The notes under the pieces were generated by a model, which did not search any database, was not told where the DNA came from, and was given only the letters and a program-made list of their open reading frames with translations. A stretch of DNA of 12,951 bases from Clostridiales bacterium (lineage in GTDB: Bacteria; Bacillota; Clostridia; Oscillospirales; JAAYOS01). Made by a program: the position numbers and the translations under genes. Where the stretch lies: assembly GCA_012521525.1 (NCBI GenBank), contig JAAYMG010000228.1:1-12951 (forward strand), in the 5' to 3' direction. Shown piece by piece: positions 6,069 through 12,951 of the stretch. Numbering within the stretch: the first letter of the stretch is position 1; each line of letters begins with the position of its first letter.

Positions 6069-7537
6069 AACTGTACCTTGTCGGTCACGACTACAGGTAT
6101 GCAATTGAGCAGGCCATAGTGTCGTTTCTAAACAGGAAGGCTGTCCTTTGCCAGGATATTCCGCAGGATGATGCCGAGGACCTGCTGATATCCACCCTTT
6201 CATATGGCGATAAATATCTGACGGGTACCGCTGAACTCGTACTCAACGGGAGGAAATACAGGAAAGCTGCACGCGCGCAGATCAAGGGGATGGACACGGA
6301 TGAGGAGCGGATAAACCGTGAACAGCACGTCCTGAAGACGTCCGTCTTCAAAGCGGCAAAGGAGGCGACCGGAACCGAATTCCCATGGGGATCACTTACG
6401 GGGGTCCGTCCTACAAAGCTTGTTTTGAGGATGCTGGAGAGCGGTCATACACGAGATTCCGCCGAAAAGGAACTTGTCAGCAGGTACTTTCTCTCACCCA
6501 AACGGGCAAAACTGGCCCTGGAAGCCGCGACACACAGCCTTGATGTCAAACGCAGGCTGAGTGAAAACGAAATTTCTCTTTATGTCGGCATACCCTTTTG
6601 CCCGTCCCGCTGCGCTTATTGCTCTTTTGTAAGCAGTGAAACGGGAAAATCCGGACACCTCATAGAACCATACCTCGAAATGCTGTCCGAGGAGATAAAG
6701 CAGAGGGGCATGCTTGCGAAAGACTTGGGACTGAAAGTCAAATCGGTATATATTGGCGGGGGTACACCTACCACACTGAGCGCAGCGCAGCTTGACAGAT
6801 TGATGTACTCGATTGCCCGGGCTTTCGATCTTGACAGTCTTGCAGAGTACACAGTTGAAGCCGGCAGGCCTGATACCATAACCGTTGAGAAACTGCGGGT
6901 CATACGATCAAACGGTGCCGGGCGCATAAGCATTAACCCGCAATCCATGTCCGGGGAAGTATTAAGGATAAACAGGCGTCCGCACACCCCTGAAGATGTC
7001 TTGAGGGCATTTGAACAGGCGAGGGAATGCGGTTTCGAATGTATAAACATGGACACCATAGCCGGATTGCCGGGAGACAGCGTAGAAGGGTTCAGGACGA
7101 CGCTGTTGCGACTGGGACAGTTGCGGCCCGAAAACCTGACGGTGCATACGCTGGCGTTGAAGCGGGGTTCCGACCTCGCGGCCGGTTCGACTTTGGAAAA
7201 ACAGGATTCCGATGTCATGGCAATGCTGGACTTTGCTCTGGAATTTTTGTATAATAACGGATACCGGCCATACTACCTCTACAGGCAGAAATACATGGCT
7301 GCTTCTTTGGAGAATACCGGCTGGACATTGCCCGGCCGGGAGAGCATATACAATATCTGCATAATGGAGGAGTTCCAAACGATACTCTCCGTAGGAGCTG
7401 GCGGAGTCACAAAGTTGGTCGGCAGGGACGGGAAAAGGATCCTGAGAGTTGCAAACAACAAGTTTCCTGCCGAGTATATAAGATCAGGAATGAAGATCGA
7501 CTCCGACAACCGTACGATTCGCTCATTTTACAGATAG
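6065..7537 (+). CDS. hemZ: Coproporphyrinogen III dehydrogenase HemZ
   Basis: HemZ is an oxygen-independent, radical-SAM enzyme of the HemN superfamily, assigned to the decarboxylation of coproporphyrinogen III in heme synthesis. The 490-residue length fits HemZ. The cluster motif is PFCPSRCAYC with Cys179, Cys183 and Cys186 (CxxxCxxC), followed by YIGGGTPTTL, RISINPQSM and MDTIAGLPGD. The first 165 or so residues form the HemZ-specific N-terminal extension, which HemN and HemW lack. The C-terminal part includes YRQKYM and YNICIMEEFQTILSVGAGG, also HemZ-like. The start overlaps the upstream stop (ATGA), with AGGAG at 6051-6055 9 nt away. No other heme gene is in the window, so in vivo activity on coproporphyrinogen is inferred from family only. 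Confidence 0.9.
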   Translation: MKLYLVGHDYRYAIEQAIVSFLNRKAVLCQDIPQDDAEDLLISTLSYGDKYLTGTAELVLNGRKYRKAARAQIKGMDTDEERINREQHVLKTSVFKAAKEATGTEFPWGSLTGVRPTKLVLRMLESGHTRDSAEKELVSRYFLSPKRAKLALEAATHSLDVKRRLSENEISLYVGIPFCPSRCAYCSFVSSETGKSGHLIEPYLEMLSEEIKQRGMLAKDLGLKVKSVYIGGGTPTTLSAAQLDRLMYSIARAFDLDSLAEYTVEAGRPDTITVEKLRVIRSNGAGRISINPQSMSGEVLRINRRPHTPEDVLRAFEQARECGFECINMDTIAGLPGDSVEGFRTTLLRLGQLRPENLTVHTLALKRGSDLAAGSTLEKQDSDVMAMLDFALEFLYNNGYRPYYLYRQKYMAASLENTGWTLPGRESIYNICIMEEFQTILSVGAGGVTKLVGRDGKRILRVANNKFPAEYIRSGMKIDSDNRTIRSFYR

Positions 7538-7550
7538 AGGAGAATTGCAC

Positions 7551-8495
7551 ATGGCCTTTCTATTGGAGGAGATTAACCGCCGAGTCCTGGAGGACCCCGA
7601 AGAGTTTGTAAGGGAGAGCGACGCAGTATATGAGGCTAACGTCCGCCGGGCAGCCGAAGTCATTTTGAAAAACATCGACCGCAGCAGGATCGTCCTGCTG
7701 TCCGGCCCCTCAGGGTCAGGCAAGACCACGACCGCAAAGAATATAGAACTGGTGCTGGAAGAAAAGGGAGTTATCACCCACACGATATCTCTCGACGACT
7801 ACTTCCTTGACGTAGACCCCGAGACATCGCCCAAGGATGAGAAAGGGGATTACGATTTCGAATCCCCGGATTGCATCGACATCCCGCTGCTGACGCAGCA
7901 TTTTATCGACCTGGATATGGGACGGGAAGTGATGATCCCGAAGTTTGAATTCATAAACCAGAAAAGGAACCCTGACAGGGCAGTTCCTCTCCGGCTCAAC
8001 AAAAATGAAATAGCGATTTTCGAGGGAATACATGCCCTTAACGATAAATTGACGCTGCATGGCGAAGGGCGTATTGCAACCAAGATATATATATCGGCCC
8101 GCTCAAACGTTGAACATGAAGGACGGGTAGTGTTCAAAGGGACCTGGATGAGGATCATACGAAGGGCGATCCGCGACAAGCAGTTCCGGGGAGCCGGCGC
8201 AGCCTATACGTTCAAGTTGTGGGACAACGTAAGGCGAGGAGAGAAAAAGTATATTTCACCTTTCAAGAACACGGCAGACATCATATTCGACACCTCACTT
8301 CCCTATGAGGTCCCCGCGCTGAAGAGGATGGCGGCGGAACTGTTCGTCGATGACATCGATCCCAACATACCGCGTTATCATGAGGTGAGGCAAATCGAGA
8401 AGGCATTTGCCCTTTTCGAGGAACTCGACGAATACTTTGTCCCCCCCACATCGCTGCTAAGGGAGTTCATGGGTGGAGGGATCCATAGTTACTAA
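7551..8495 (+). CDS. Uridine-kinase-like nucleoside kinase
   Basis: The product has 314 residues, with ATG 7551 placed 8 nt after AGGAG (7538-7542) and 13 nt after the hemZ stop. It carries a P-loop GPSGSGKT at 52-59, a SLDDYFLD segment at 80-87 in the position of the uridine kinase DSFY motif, YDFESPDCID at 101-110, and the Walker-B-like FEGIHAL at 157-163. A lid-like basic stretch IRRAIRDKQFRG follows. These place it in the phosphoribulokinase/uridine kinase family of P-loop kinases. Clostridial relatives often carry an extra N-terminal TGS-like domain; here there is only a helical extension of about 45 residues. The phosphate acceptor could be uridine, cytidine or another small hydroxyl compound; the sequence does not decide. 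Confidence 0.85.
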   Translation: MAFLLEEINRRVLEDPEEFVRESDAVYEANVRRAAEVILKNIDRSRIVLLSGPSGSGKTTTAKNIELVLEEKGVITHTISLDDYFLDVDPETSPKDEKGDYDFESPDCIDIPLLTQHFIDLDMGREVMIPKFEFINQKRNPDRAVPLRLNKNEIAIFEGIHALNDKLTLHGEGRIATKIYISARSNVEHEGRVVFKGTWMRIIRRAIRDKQFRGAGAAYTFKLWDNVRRGEKKYISPFKNTADIIFDTSLPYEVPALKRMAAELFVDDIDPNIPRYHEVRQIEKAFALFEELDEYFVPPTSLLREFMGGGIHSY

Positions 8496-8528
8496 AATTG
8501 AGGGATTTTGCAAGGAGGTTTGGAGTCC

Positions 8529-8930
8529 ATGGACGAAAAGCTTAAGAACTTATTGCGTGCCGTAAAGACAACCGCAGTAGCAGCCGGCCATGCTGCAGGC
8601 CGCGCCGCGGAGGCGACCGGAAGGAAAGCCGGTGAGGTTGTTGAGCAAACCAAGCTGAGTCTTCGGATCATCGACCTTGAAGGAGCGATAAACGACCACT
8701 ACCGTGAAATAGGCAGGCTGGTCTACGCTTCAAAGGACGAGACGGTGATCGAGACTTCCACCATCGAAGAACAGATCCGCATGATCGATGAAAAAAGAGA
8801 GGAGATCGATCAGATCCGCAGCAAGATCGACTCGCTGAAACGGACTCGCAAATGCCCAAATCCCGACTGCGGCAAGCGCTGCAACAAAGACGACAGGTTC
8901 TGCGCTTCATGCGGAGCCGTGCTTGAGTAG
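8529..8930 (+). CDS. Small coiled-coil zinc-ribbon protein
   Basis: The product has 133 residues. ATG 8529 lies 10 nt after a full AAGGAGG (8512-8518). Residues 10-40 are Ala-rich with charged residues (KTTAVAAGHAAGRAAEATG), probably an amphipathic helix. Residues 42-105 are rich in Glu, Lys, Ile and Leu and look like a long helical coiled coil. The C-terminus is a zinc ribbon with Cys109 and Cys114 (CPNPDC) and Cys125 and Cys128 (FCASC); Cys118 is an extra cysteine between them. There is no membrane segment or signal peptide. Similar small helical proteins ending in a zinc ribbon are widespread in Clostridia without a known role, and I do not assign one. It is the last gene before the structured leader of mtaD. 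Confidence 0.78.
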   Translation: MDEKLKNLLRAVKTTAVAAGHAAGRAAEATGRKAGEVVEQTKLSLRIIDLEGAINDHYREIGRLVYASKDETVIETSTIEEQIRMIDEKREEIDQIRSKIDSLKRTRKCPNPDCGKRCNKDDRFCASCGAVLE

Positions 8931-9085
8931 CAAACAGGGCGGCGGGATACCCCCGCAGAGAGTTTCCTTAGATATCGGGGGTTGATTGCAGTGAGTACCG
9001 CTGCATGGCTACAGCGGATAGCTGACTCCCGGGGAAGCTATTTCTCCGGGACATTTTGATGTTGCTCGGGAAATGGGGAGATCAG
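8931..9085 (+). promoter_or_regulatory. Multi-hairpin leader of the mtaD-like gene
   Basis: This 155-nt gene-free stretch contains many competing stems: GCGGG 8942-8946 with CCCGC 8952-8956; CCCCG 8951-8955 with CGGGG 8976-8980; TGCAGTG 8987-8993 with CGCTGCA 8999-9005; CCGCTG 8998-9003 with CAGCGG 9012-9017; GCTA 9008-9011 with TAGC 9019-9022; and a strong hairpin at 9027-9051. CGGGGG at 8976-8981 could also pair with CTCCCG at 9026-9031 and so disrupt the last hairpin. I see no clear promoter in it and recognise no known riboswitch class. An attenuator or translational switch is an inference from the pairing pattern. Confidence 0.42.
9027..9051 (+). terminator. Strong hairpin, terminator-like, weak T-tract
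   Basis: The arms TCCCGGGGAAG (9027-9037) and TTTCTCCGGGA (9041-9051) form an 11-bp stem with two G-T pairs and a 3-nt loop. Only CATTTTG follows, so the T-tract is poor. It ends 34 nt before the chosen mtaD start, so it could end the upstream operon, attenuate mtaD, or act on translation. TCTCC at 9043-9047 in its 3' arm is complementary to GGAGA at 9077-9081, the mtaD ribosome site. Confidence 0.45.
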
Positions 9086-10426
9086 GTGCCTGTACTTTTT
9101 GAAAATGTTACCGTCGTATCTGCCGTTTCGAACGACATTCATCGTACTGACGAAACGGGTATCCGGAATGACGGGGAAATGGGTGTGATCAGGGACGCGT
9201 TTGTCCTTGTCGAAGGTGAGAAGATTTCATATATCGGCAAAGAGCAGCCGCGGGACTTCAGCGGCGAGAGGATAGACGGCAGGAGAAAAGTCCTGATGCC
9301 CGGCCTGATAAACGCTCATACACACCTGCCGATGACTGCATTCAGGGGCTTTGCCGACGACTATGATCTTCAGACATGGCTTTATTCGTATATTTTTCCC
9401 GCTGAGGATAAGCTGACTGCCGGCTCTGCCGCTGTTTTCACGGATCTTGCGATTGCCGAAATGATTGCATCCGGGACCACCTCTCTTACTGACATGTACT
9501 TTTTCTCAGACACGATCGCGGAGCGCGTTGCCGAATCGGGTATAAAGGCTAACATATCACGGGCGGTCACTTTTTTTGACGAAGACTATGACTTTCATTC
9601 GGACAACAGGGCGGGTGAGCTCGTCAGGCTGGTTGAGGAGTGGCACGGATTCGACCACGGAAGGATCCGCATCGAAGCGTCGATACATGCGGAGTACACG
9701 TCAAATCCGAAGGTGTGGACTGCAGTATCGGATTACGCTGCCTCGAAAGGTTTGCGGATGCAGGTGCATCTGTCCGAAACAAGATCCGAGCATGAAAGAT
9801 GCATTGAAAAATACGGTATGACTCCGGCCGCAGTCCTTGCCAGGTACGGAGTGTTTGATGTGCCGGCCAGTGCCGCCCACTGCGTTTGGGTCGATCAGAA
9901 CGATATTGAGATACTTGCCCAAAAGTGCGTGTCGGTCGTCCACAATCCGGTCAGCAATATGAAGCTTGCTTCGGGTATCGCACCCGTAACCGATATGCTC
10001 ACAGCCGGGGTCAATGTTGCCCTGGGGACAGACGGTGTTTCTTCGAACAATTCCTTCGATATGTTTGAAGAAATCAAGATGGCTTCGCTCGCCGCAAAGG
10101 TCCGTTCGCTGGATCCGACCGCTGTAAAGGCTTCACAGGCCCTGATAATGGCGACATCGGGCGGAGCGGCCGCACAGGGACGCCGCGGAGAATGCGGCAT
10201 GATCAGGGAAGGCATGGATGCAGACCTGATCCTTATAGACTTTGACAGACCGCACCTCATCCCGGCGCACGACATCGTATCCAACCTCGTATATTCGGCA
10301 AGGGGCAGCGATGTTGTCATGAATATGGTGCGAGGCAGGATAATATATAAAGAAGGGGAGTTTCTGACCATCGACCTGGAAAAGGTCAAGAGAGAGGCTG
10401 AGAAAGCCGCGGGCATTTTCAGGTAA
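9086..10426 (+). CDS. mtaD: 5-methylthioadenosine/SAH deaminase, MtaD family
   Basis: This metal-dependent amidohydrolase probably deaminates S-adenosylhomocysteine, methylthioadenosine or adenosine to the inosine forms, recycling products of SAM use. I prefer GTG 9086 (446 residues), since GGGGAG at 9075-9080 lies 5 nt upstream and the product starts MPVLFENVTVV as relatives do; ATG 9059 or TTG 9056 would add 9-10 residues. Metal and substrate motifs are AHTH (His78, His80), HLSETRSE (His228, Glu231), AAHCVWV (His265), HNPVSNMKLASG (286-297) and LGTDGVSSNN (Asp316). HLSET and HNPVSNMKL favour MtaD/SAH deaminase over chlorohydrolases or guanine deaminase. An insertion of roughly 15-20 residues around residues 14-33 lengthens the N-terminal beta domain. 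The gene stands after a structured leader and 26 nt before the flippase gene. Confidence 0.85.
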   Translation: MPVLFENVTVVSAVSNDIHRTDETGIRNDGEMGVIRDAFVLVEGEKISYIGKEQPRDFSGERIDGRRKVLMPGLINAHTHLPMTAFRGFADDYDLQTWLYSYIFPAEDKLTAGSAAVFTDLAIAEMIASGTTSLTDMYFFSDTIAERVAESGIKANISRAVTFFDEDYDFHSDNRAGELVRLVEEWHGFDHGRIRIEASIHAEYTSNPKVWTAVSDYAASKGLRMQVHLSETRSEHERCIEKYGMTPAAVLARYGVFDVPASAAHCVWVDQNDIEILAQKCVSVVHNPVSNMKLASGIAPVTDMLTAGVNVALGTDGVSSNNSFDMFEEIKMASLAAKVRSLDPTAVKASQALIMATSGGAAAQGRRGECGMIREGMDADLILIDFDRPHLIPAHDIVSNLVYSARGSDVVMNMVRGRIIYKEGEFLTIDLEKVKREAEKAAGIFR

Positions 10427-10452
10427 CTTTCAGGCGTTAAGGTTGTGAGCTT

Positions 10453-12039
10453 ATGAGAAGAAAACAGAGCTTTCTGCAGGGCGCGGCGGTTTTGGCCGCG
10501 GCGGTCGCAATAGTCAAAGTCATCGGATTCATAGGGAAAATACCTCTGGTCAACATTTTGGGCGGCCACGGTTTGGGCCATTACAATATTGCATACAATA
10601 TATACAACGTGATGCTTACGATATCGACTGCAGGACTTCCTGTAGCGGTTTCAAAGATGGTCGCGGAGGCGAATGCCCTGGGCAGAGCCCGCGAGGTCCG
10701 TAAGATCCTTCGCGTGGCCATGTCCATTTTCCTGCTGATAGGAGCGGTTTTGACGATAGGAGTTTTCGTATTTGCCGAAGAGGCAGCCGGCCTGATGGCT
10801 TCGAAAGACTCCGCCATTACGATCAGGGCTATAGCACCCGCAATCTTTTTCATGACTATAATGTCGTCATTGAGGGGATATTACCAGGGCCTTTCAAACA
10901 TGTATCCCACCGGGATATCCCAGATAATCGAGGCTCTTGGCAAGGTCATACTGGGGATTTACTTCTCGATGTACCTGGCTTCCAGGGGATATTCGCCCGA
11001 TGTTGTGGCTGCAGGTTCGGTGCTCGGTATGACGGTGGGTACCGTTATAGCCATGCTTTTCCTGATCCTGCGGAAGACTTTTGACAGAAATCCCCCGACG
11101 GGTACGGTAAACGAAACAAGAGTGAGCAGGGAAATTGCAAAAAACATCCTTGCGATCGCGATACCGATCACTATTTCTTCGGGAACCCTGGCCTTTACAA
11201 GTTTTGTCGATTCTGCACTGGTAATGCGCAGGCTGCAGTTTGCCGCCGGGTTTACCGAAGAAGATGCCAGGTGGCTGTACGGAGCATTCGGGATCGCCCA
11301 AACTATGTTCAATTTCCCGTCAGCATTTATTGTCCCGTTCGCGGTTTCGGTCGTACCGGCCGTTGCGGCGGCAATGTCGCGCGGAGACAGGCGTTCGGCA
11401 AGCAGGACGATAGAAACGGCTATCCGTGTTACATCGGTGCTCGCGCTGCCTGCAGCAGCCGGACTGTCGGTGCTTTCCTGGCCGATAATGAACCTGCTTT
11501 TCCAGCATAGTCCCGATGAGGTAAGGGCAGCGGCCACCCCGTTGACAATTCTTGCAATTGCAGTATCATTTTACTGTGTAGTGTTGGTCAGCAACGCAGT
11601 CCTGCAAAGCATAGGCAAAGCCCGCTTGCCGGTGTATACGATGTTCATCGGATCAGTAGTGAAGATCGTCACGAACTGGTTCCTTGTTGGGATTCCCGAG
11701 ATAAATATCAACGGAGCTCCTATCGGCACCTGTCTGTGCCACTTTACCATTATGGTCCTCAACCTCATTTTGATTTCCCGCGAGATAAAGCCGGCTCCCA
11801 ACATAGGAAGGATGTTCGGACGTCCGCTCGCAGCCACGATCATTATGGCGGCGGCGGCCTGGGCGGTAAACGGGCTGCTGGCGATCTATGTTTCGTCAAA
11901 GATAGCCGTGTTGGGTGCGATCGCTGTCGCAATGGTGATCTATCTGATACTGGTCGTTTTGATGCGCGCTGTCACCAGGGACGATCTGCTGATGCTGCCC
12001 AGGGGAGAAAAGATTGCAAACTTGCTTAGAATTCGTTAA
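10453..12039 (+). CDS. spoVB: SpoVB/MurJ-like MOP-superfamily flippase
   Basis: This is a polytopic inner-membrane protein of 528 residues with about 14 hydrophobic segments spread along its length. The N-terminus RRKQSFLQGAAVLAAAVAIV, then GKIPLVNILG, HYNIAYNIYN and the STAGLPVAVSKMVAE segment are typical of the SpoVB/YtgP polysaccharide-transport branch of the MOP flippases. SpoVB is needed for spore cortex formation in Bacillus, and relatives flip lipid-linked peptidoglycan precursors. Whether this copy is sporulation-specific or a general lipid II flippase cannot be told, because Clostridia carry several paralogues and I see no sporulation sigma promoter before it. The ATG at 10453 is preceded only by a weak AAGG at 10439-10442. 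It is probably co-transcribed with mtaD (26-nt gap) and perhaps mazG. Confidence 0.85.
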   Translation: MRRKQSFLQGAAVLAAAVAIVKVIGFIGKIPLVNILGGHGLGHYNIAYNIYNVMLTISTAGLPVAVSKMVAEANALGRAREVRKILRVAMSIFLLIGAVLTIGVFVFAEEAAGLMASKDSAITIRAIAPAIFFMTIMSSLRGYYQGLSNMYPTGISQIIEALGKVILGIYFSMYLASRGYSPDVVAAGSVLGMTVGTVIAMLFLILRKTFDRNPPTGTVNETRVSREIAKNILAIAIPITISSGTLAFTSFVDSALVMRRLQFAAGFTEEDARWLYGAFGIAQTMFNFPSAFIVPFAVSVVPAVAAAMSRGDRRSASRTIETAIRVTSVLALPAAAGLSVLSWPIMNLLFQHSPDEVRAAATPLTILAIAVSFYCVVLVSNAVLQSIGKARLPVYTMFIGSVVKIVTNWFLVGIPEININGAPIGTCLCHFTIMVLNLILISREIKPAPNIGRMFGRPLAATIIMAAAAWAVNGLLAIYVSSKIAVLGAIAVAMVIYLILVVLMRAVTRDDLLMLPRGEKIANLLRIR

Positions 12040-12058
12040 AAAACAGGAAAATGTTGAT

Positions 12059-12076
12059 GTATTTTATAAAAAATAC
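12059..12076 (+). repeat. AT-rich inverted repeat before mazG
   Basis: GTATTTT at 12059-12065 pairs with AAAATAC at 12070-12076 around a 4-nt centre. It lies 19 nt after the spoVB stop and 19 nt before the mazG start, in a notably AT-rich 56-nt gap. The stem is weak and has no T-tract after it. It could be an operator or a minor terminator, but chance is likely in such AT-rich DNA. Confidence 0.3.
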
Positions 12077-12095
12077 TTGCATAAGGGTTCATAAT

Positions 12096-12896
12096 ATGGT
12101 AGATTTTGTTTACAAAGAAAATTACGCCTTTGAAGATTTGGTGAAGCTGGTCGAAATACTGCGTTTGTACTGTCCGTGGGACAGGGAACAGACTCACCAG
12201 TCGATCCGCAGAAACCTGTTGGAAGAAGCGTATGAAGCTGCCGAGGCCATAGACCTGGAAGATCCCGAGCTGCTGAGAGAGGAACTTGGCGACGTTTTGC
12301 TTCAGGTTGTGTTTCATACCCAGATGGAGCGAGAAAAGGGGAGGTTCGATATCGGTTCGGTGTGCACCGGCGTATGCAGGAAGCTTATTGAACGCCATCC
12401 CCATATCTTCGGGGACGTAGTGGCCGGATCGGCCCCGGAGGTCCTCGAAAGATGGGATGAAATAAAGCGCAGGCAAAAGGGACAAGCTACTCATACGGAG
12501 GCCATACAATCGGTTGCAAGGAGTTTGCCCTCTTTGTGGCGCACCGACAAAACCCTTGAAAAGGCAGGGAAGTCAGGTCTGCTGCCGGACATAGACGGTG
12601 GAGACAGGCTGGAACGCTTCAAAGCGCTGCTGGACGACATCGTTTCGATCAATGAAGGCGGATCATCGAAAGCCGGGTACGGCGAATATGCTATCGGAGA
12701 GTTGTTGCTGCTGGTGGTGGAACTGGCACGCAGTATTCAGGTTGACCCCGAGAGGGCATTGGAGAAAGCATGTGACCGTTTTGTCCGGCGCTTCTCGTTC
12801 GTGGAAAACAGGGTCGCTGAAGATCGGACGGAAGGACGGTCAGGAAATAGAGACCTTGCGGACCTGTGGCGGGAAGCCAAATCGGAAGAGACGTAA
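12096..12896 (+). CDS. mazG: Nucleoside triphosphate pyrophosphohydrolase MazG
   Basis: MazG hydrolyses NTPs to NMP and pyrophosphate, cleaning aberrant nucleotides and affecting stress responses. ATG 12096 was chosen because AAGGG (12083-12087) lies 8 nt upstream and the product starts MVDFVYKENYAFEDL, as clostridial MazG does; ATGs at 12051 and 12057 have poorer sites. The product has 266 residues, matching the two-domain MazG length. The N-terminal domain is complete: CPWDREQTH (26-34), EEAYE (Glu43, Glu44, Glu47), EELGD (Glu63, Asp66), ERHPHIFGD and ERWDEIK. The C-terminal domain keeps DPERALEKACDRFVRRFSFVE, but its acidic motifs look lost: KALLDD where EExxE is expected, and AIGE where ELGD is expected. 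The spacing before CPWD is also slightly short. No toxin-antitoxin genes are adjacent. Confidence 0.93.
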   Translation: MVDFVYKENYAFEDLVKLVEILRLYCPWDREQTHQSIRRNLLEEAYEAAEAIDLEDPELLREELGDVLLQVVFHTQMEREKGRFDIGSVCTGVCRKLIERHPHIFGDVVAGSAPEVLERWDEIKRRQKGQATHTEAIQSVARSLPSLWRTDKTLEKAGKSGLLPDIDGGDRLERFKALLDDIVSINEGGSSKAGYGEYAIGELLLLVVELARSIQVDPERALEKACDRFVRRFSFVENRVAEDRTEGRSGNRDLADLWREAKSEET

Positions 12897-12951
12897 ATTT
12901 GATTTGTAAAACATTGGCTCTGTTAACTAAGTATGAAAAAATGAGACCTGA

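Noticed and set aside
6333..6350. Perfect 7-bp inverted repeat TGAAGAC/GTCTTCA within hemZ
   Set aside because: It is in the middle of a coding region with no T-tract or nearby start, and one such repeat is expected by chance in a window this long.
8981..9010. Possible T-box, from GTGAGTACCGC resembling GGGTGGTACCGCG
   Set aside because: The core GGGTGG is absent, the leader is short, no specifier stem is seen and the downstream gene is not an aminoacyl-tRNA synthetase or amino-acid gene.
12897..12951. Possible promoter or next gene start after mazG
   Set aside because: TTGTAA at 12904 has no -10 hexamer at suitable spacing, and no ribosome site with an open frame is visible before the window ends.
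1..12951. Mobile elements, CRISPR arrays, RNA genes or phage genes
   Set aside because: I see no regularly spaced repeats, transposase or integrase motifs, tRNA cloverleaf or rRNA sequence; the genes are conserved housekeeping genes on one strand.

Overview
The window suggests a spore-forming or spore-former-derived Firmicute of the class Clostridia. It encodes homologues of YycH and YycI (accessory proteins of the WalRK cell-wall kinase system), WalJ/YycJ, HemZ, a SpoVB-type flippase and a clostridial-type MazG. Shine-Dalgarno sites are strong (GGAGG-like), GTG starts are common, and GC content looks close to 50 % by eye. All 13 supported genes lie on the + strand, densely packed. I see no rRNA, tRNA, IS element, CRISPR array or phage gene. 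Most of the window is conserved housekeeping content; the unusual material is mainly in the non-coding leaders and a few altered motifs.

Layout: (1) 2-1908, a 5'-truncated yycH-like gene followed by yycI; the walR/walK genes would be expected just left of the window. (2) 1909-2248, a 340-nt gene-free stretch with a good extended -10 promoter, a potentially structured leader of about 200 nt and a perfect 18-bp palindrome, all in front of murA. (3) 2249-4870, murA (peptidoglycan precursor synthesis), walJ (metallo-beta-lactamase-fold nuclease family) and rlmH (23S rRNA methyltransferase). (4) 4930-8930, a run of dtd (D-aminoacyl-tRNA deacylase), a glyoxalase-II-like hydrolase, hemZ (radical SAM coproporphyrinogen dehydrogenase), a uridine-kinase-like nucleoside kinase and a small coiled-coil zinc-ribbon protein. 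(5) 8931-9085, a 155-nt leader with several mutually exclusive hairpins ahead of an mtaD-type adenosine-derivative deaminase. (6) 9086-12896, mtaD, spoVB-like flippase and mazG. The last 55 nt hold nothing I can assign.

Functional themes are cell-wall synthesis and its surveillance (YycH/YycI, MurA, WalJ, lipid-linked precursor flippase), translation quality and ribosome maturation (RlmH, Dtd), and nucleotide or cofactor housekeeping (MtaD, nucleoside kinase, MazG, HemZ). Several starts were moved downstream from the longest open frame, because a Shine-Dalgarno site and the family N-terminus agree on the internal codon (yycI 1063, murA 2249, rlmH 4394, hydrolase 5430, kinase 7551, zinc ribbon 8529, mtaD 9086, mazG 12096).

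The best candidates for something undescribed are the attenuator-like leader of mtaD, the murA leader with its palindrome, and a MazG whose C-terminal pyrophosphohydrolase motifs look degenerate while its N-terminal ones are intact. I found no convincing wholly new multi-gene system.
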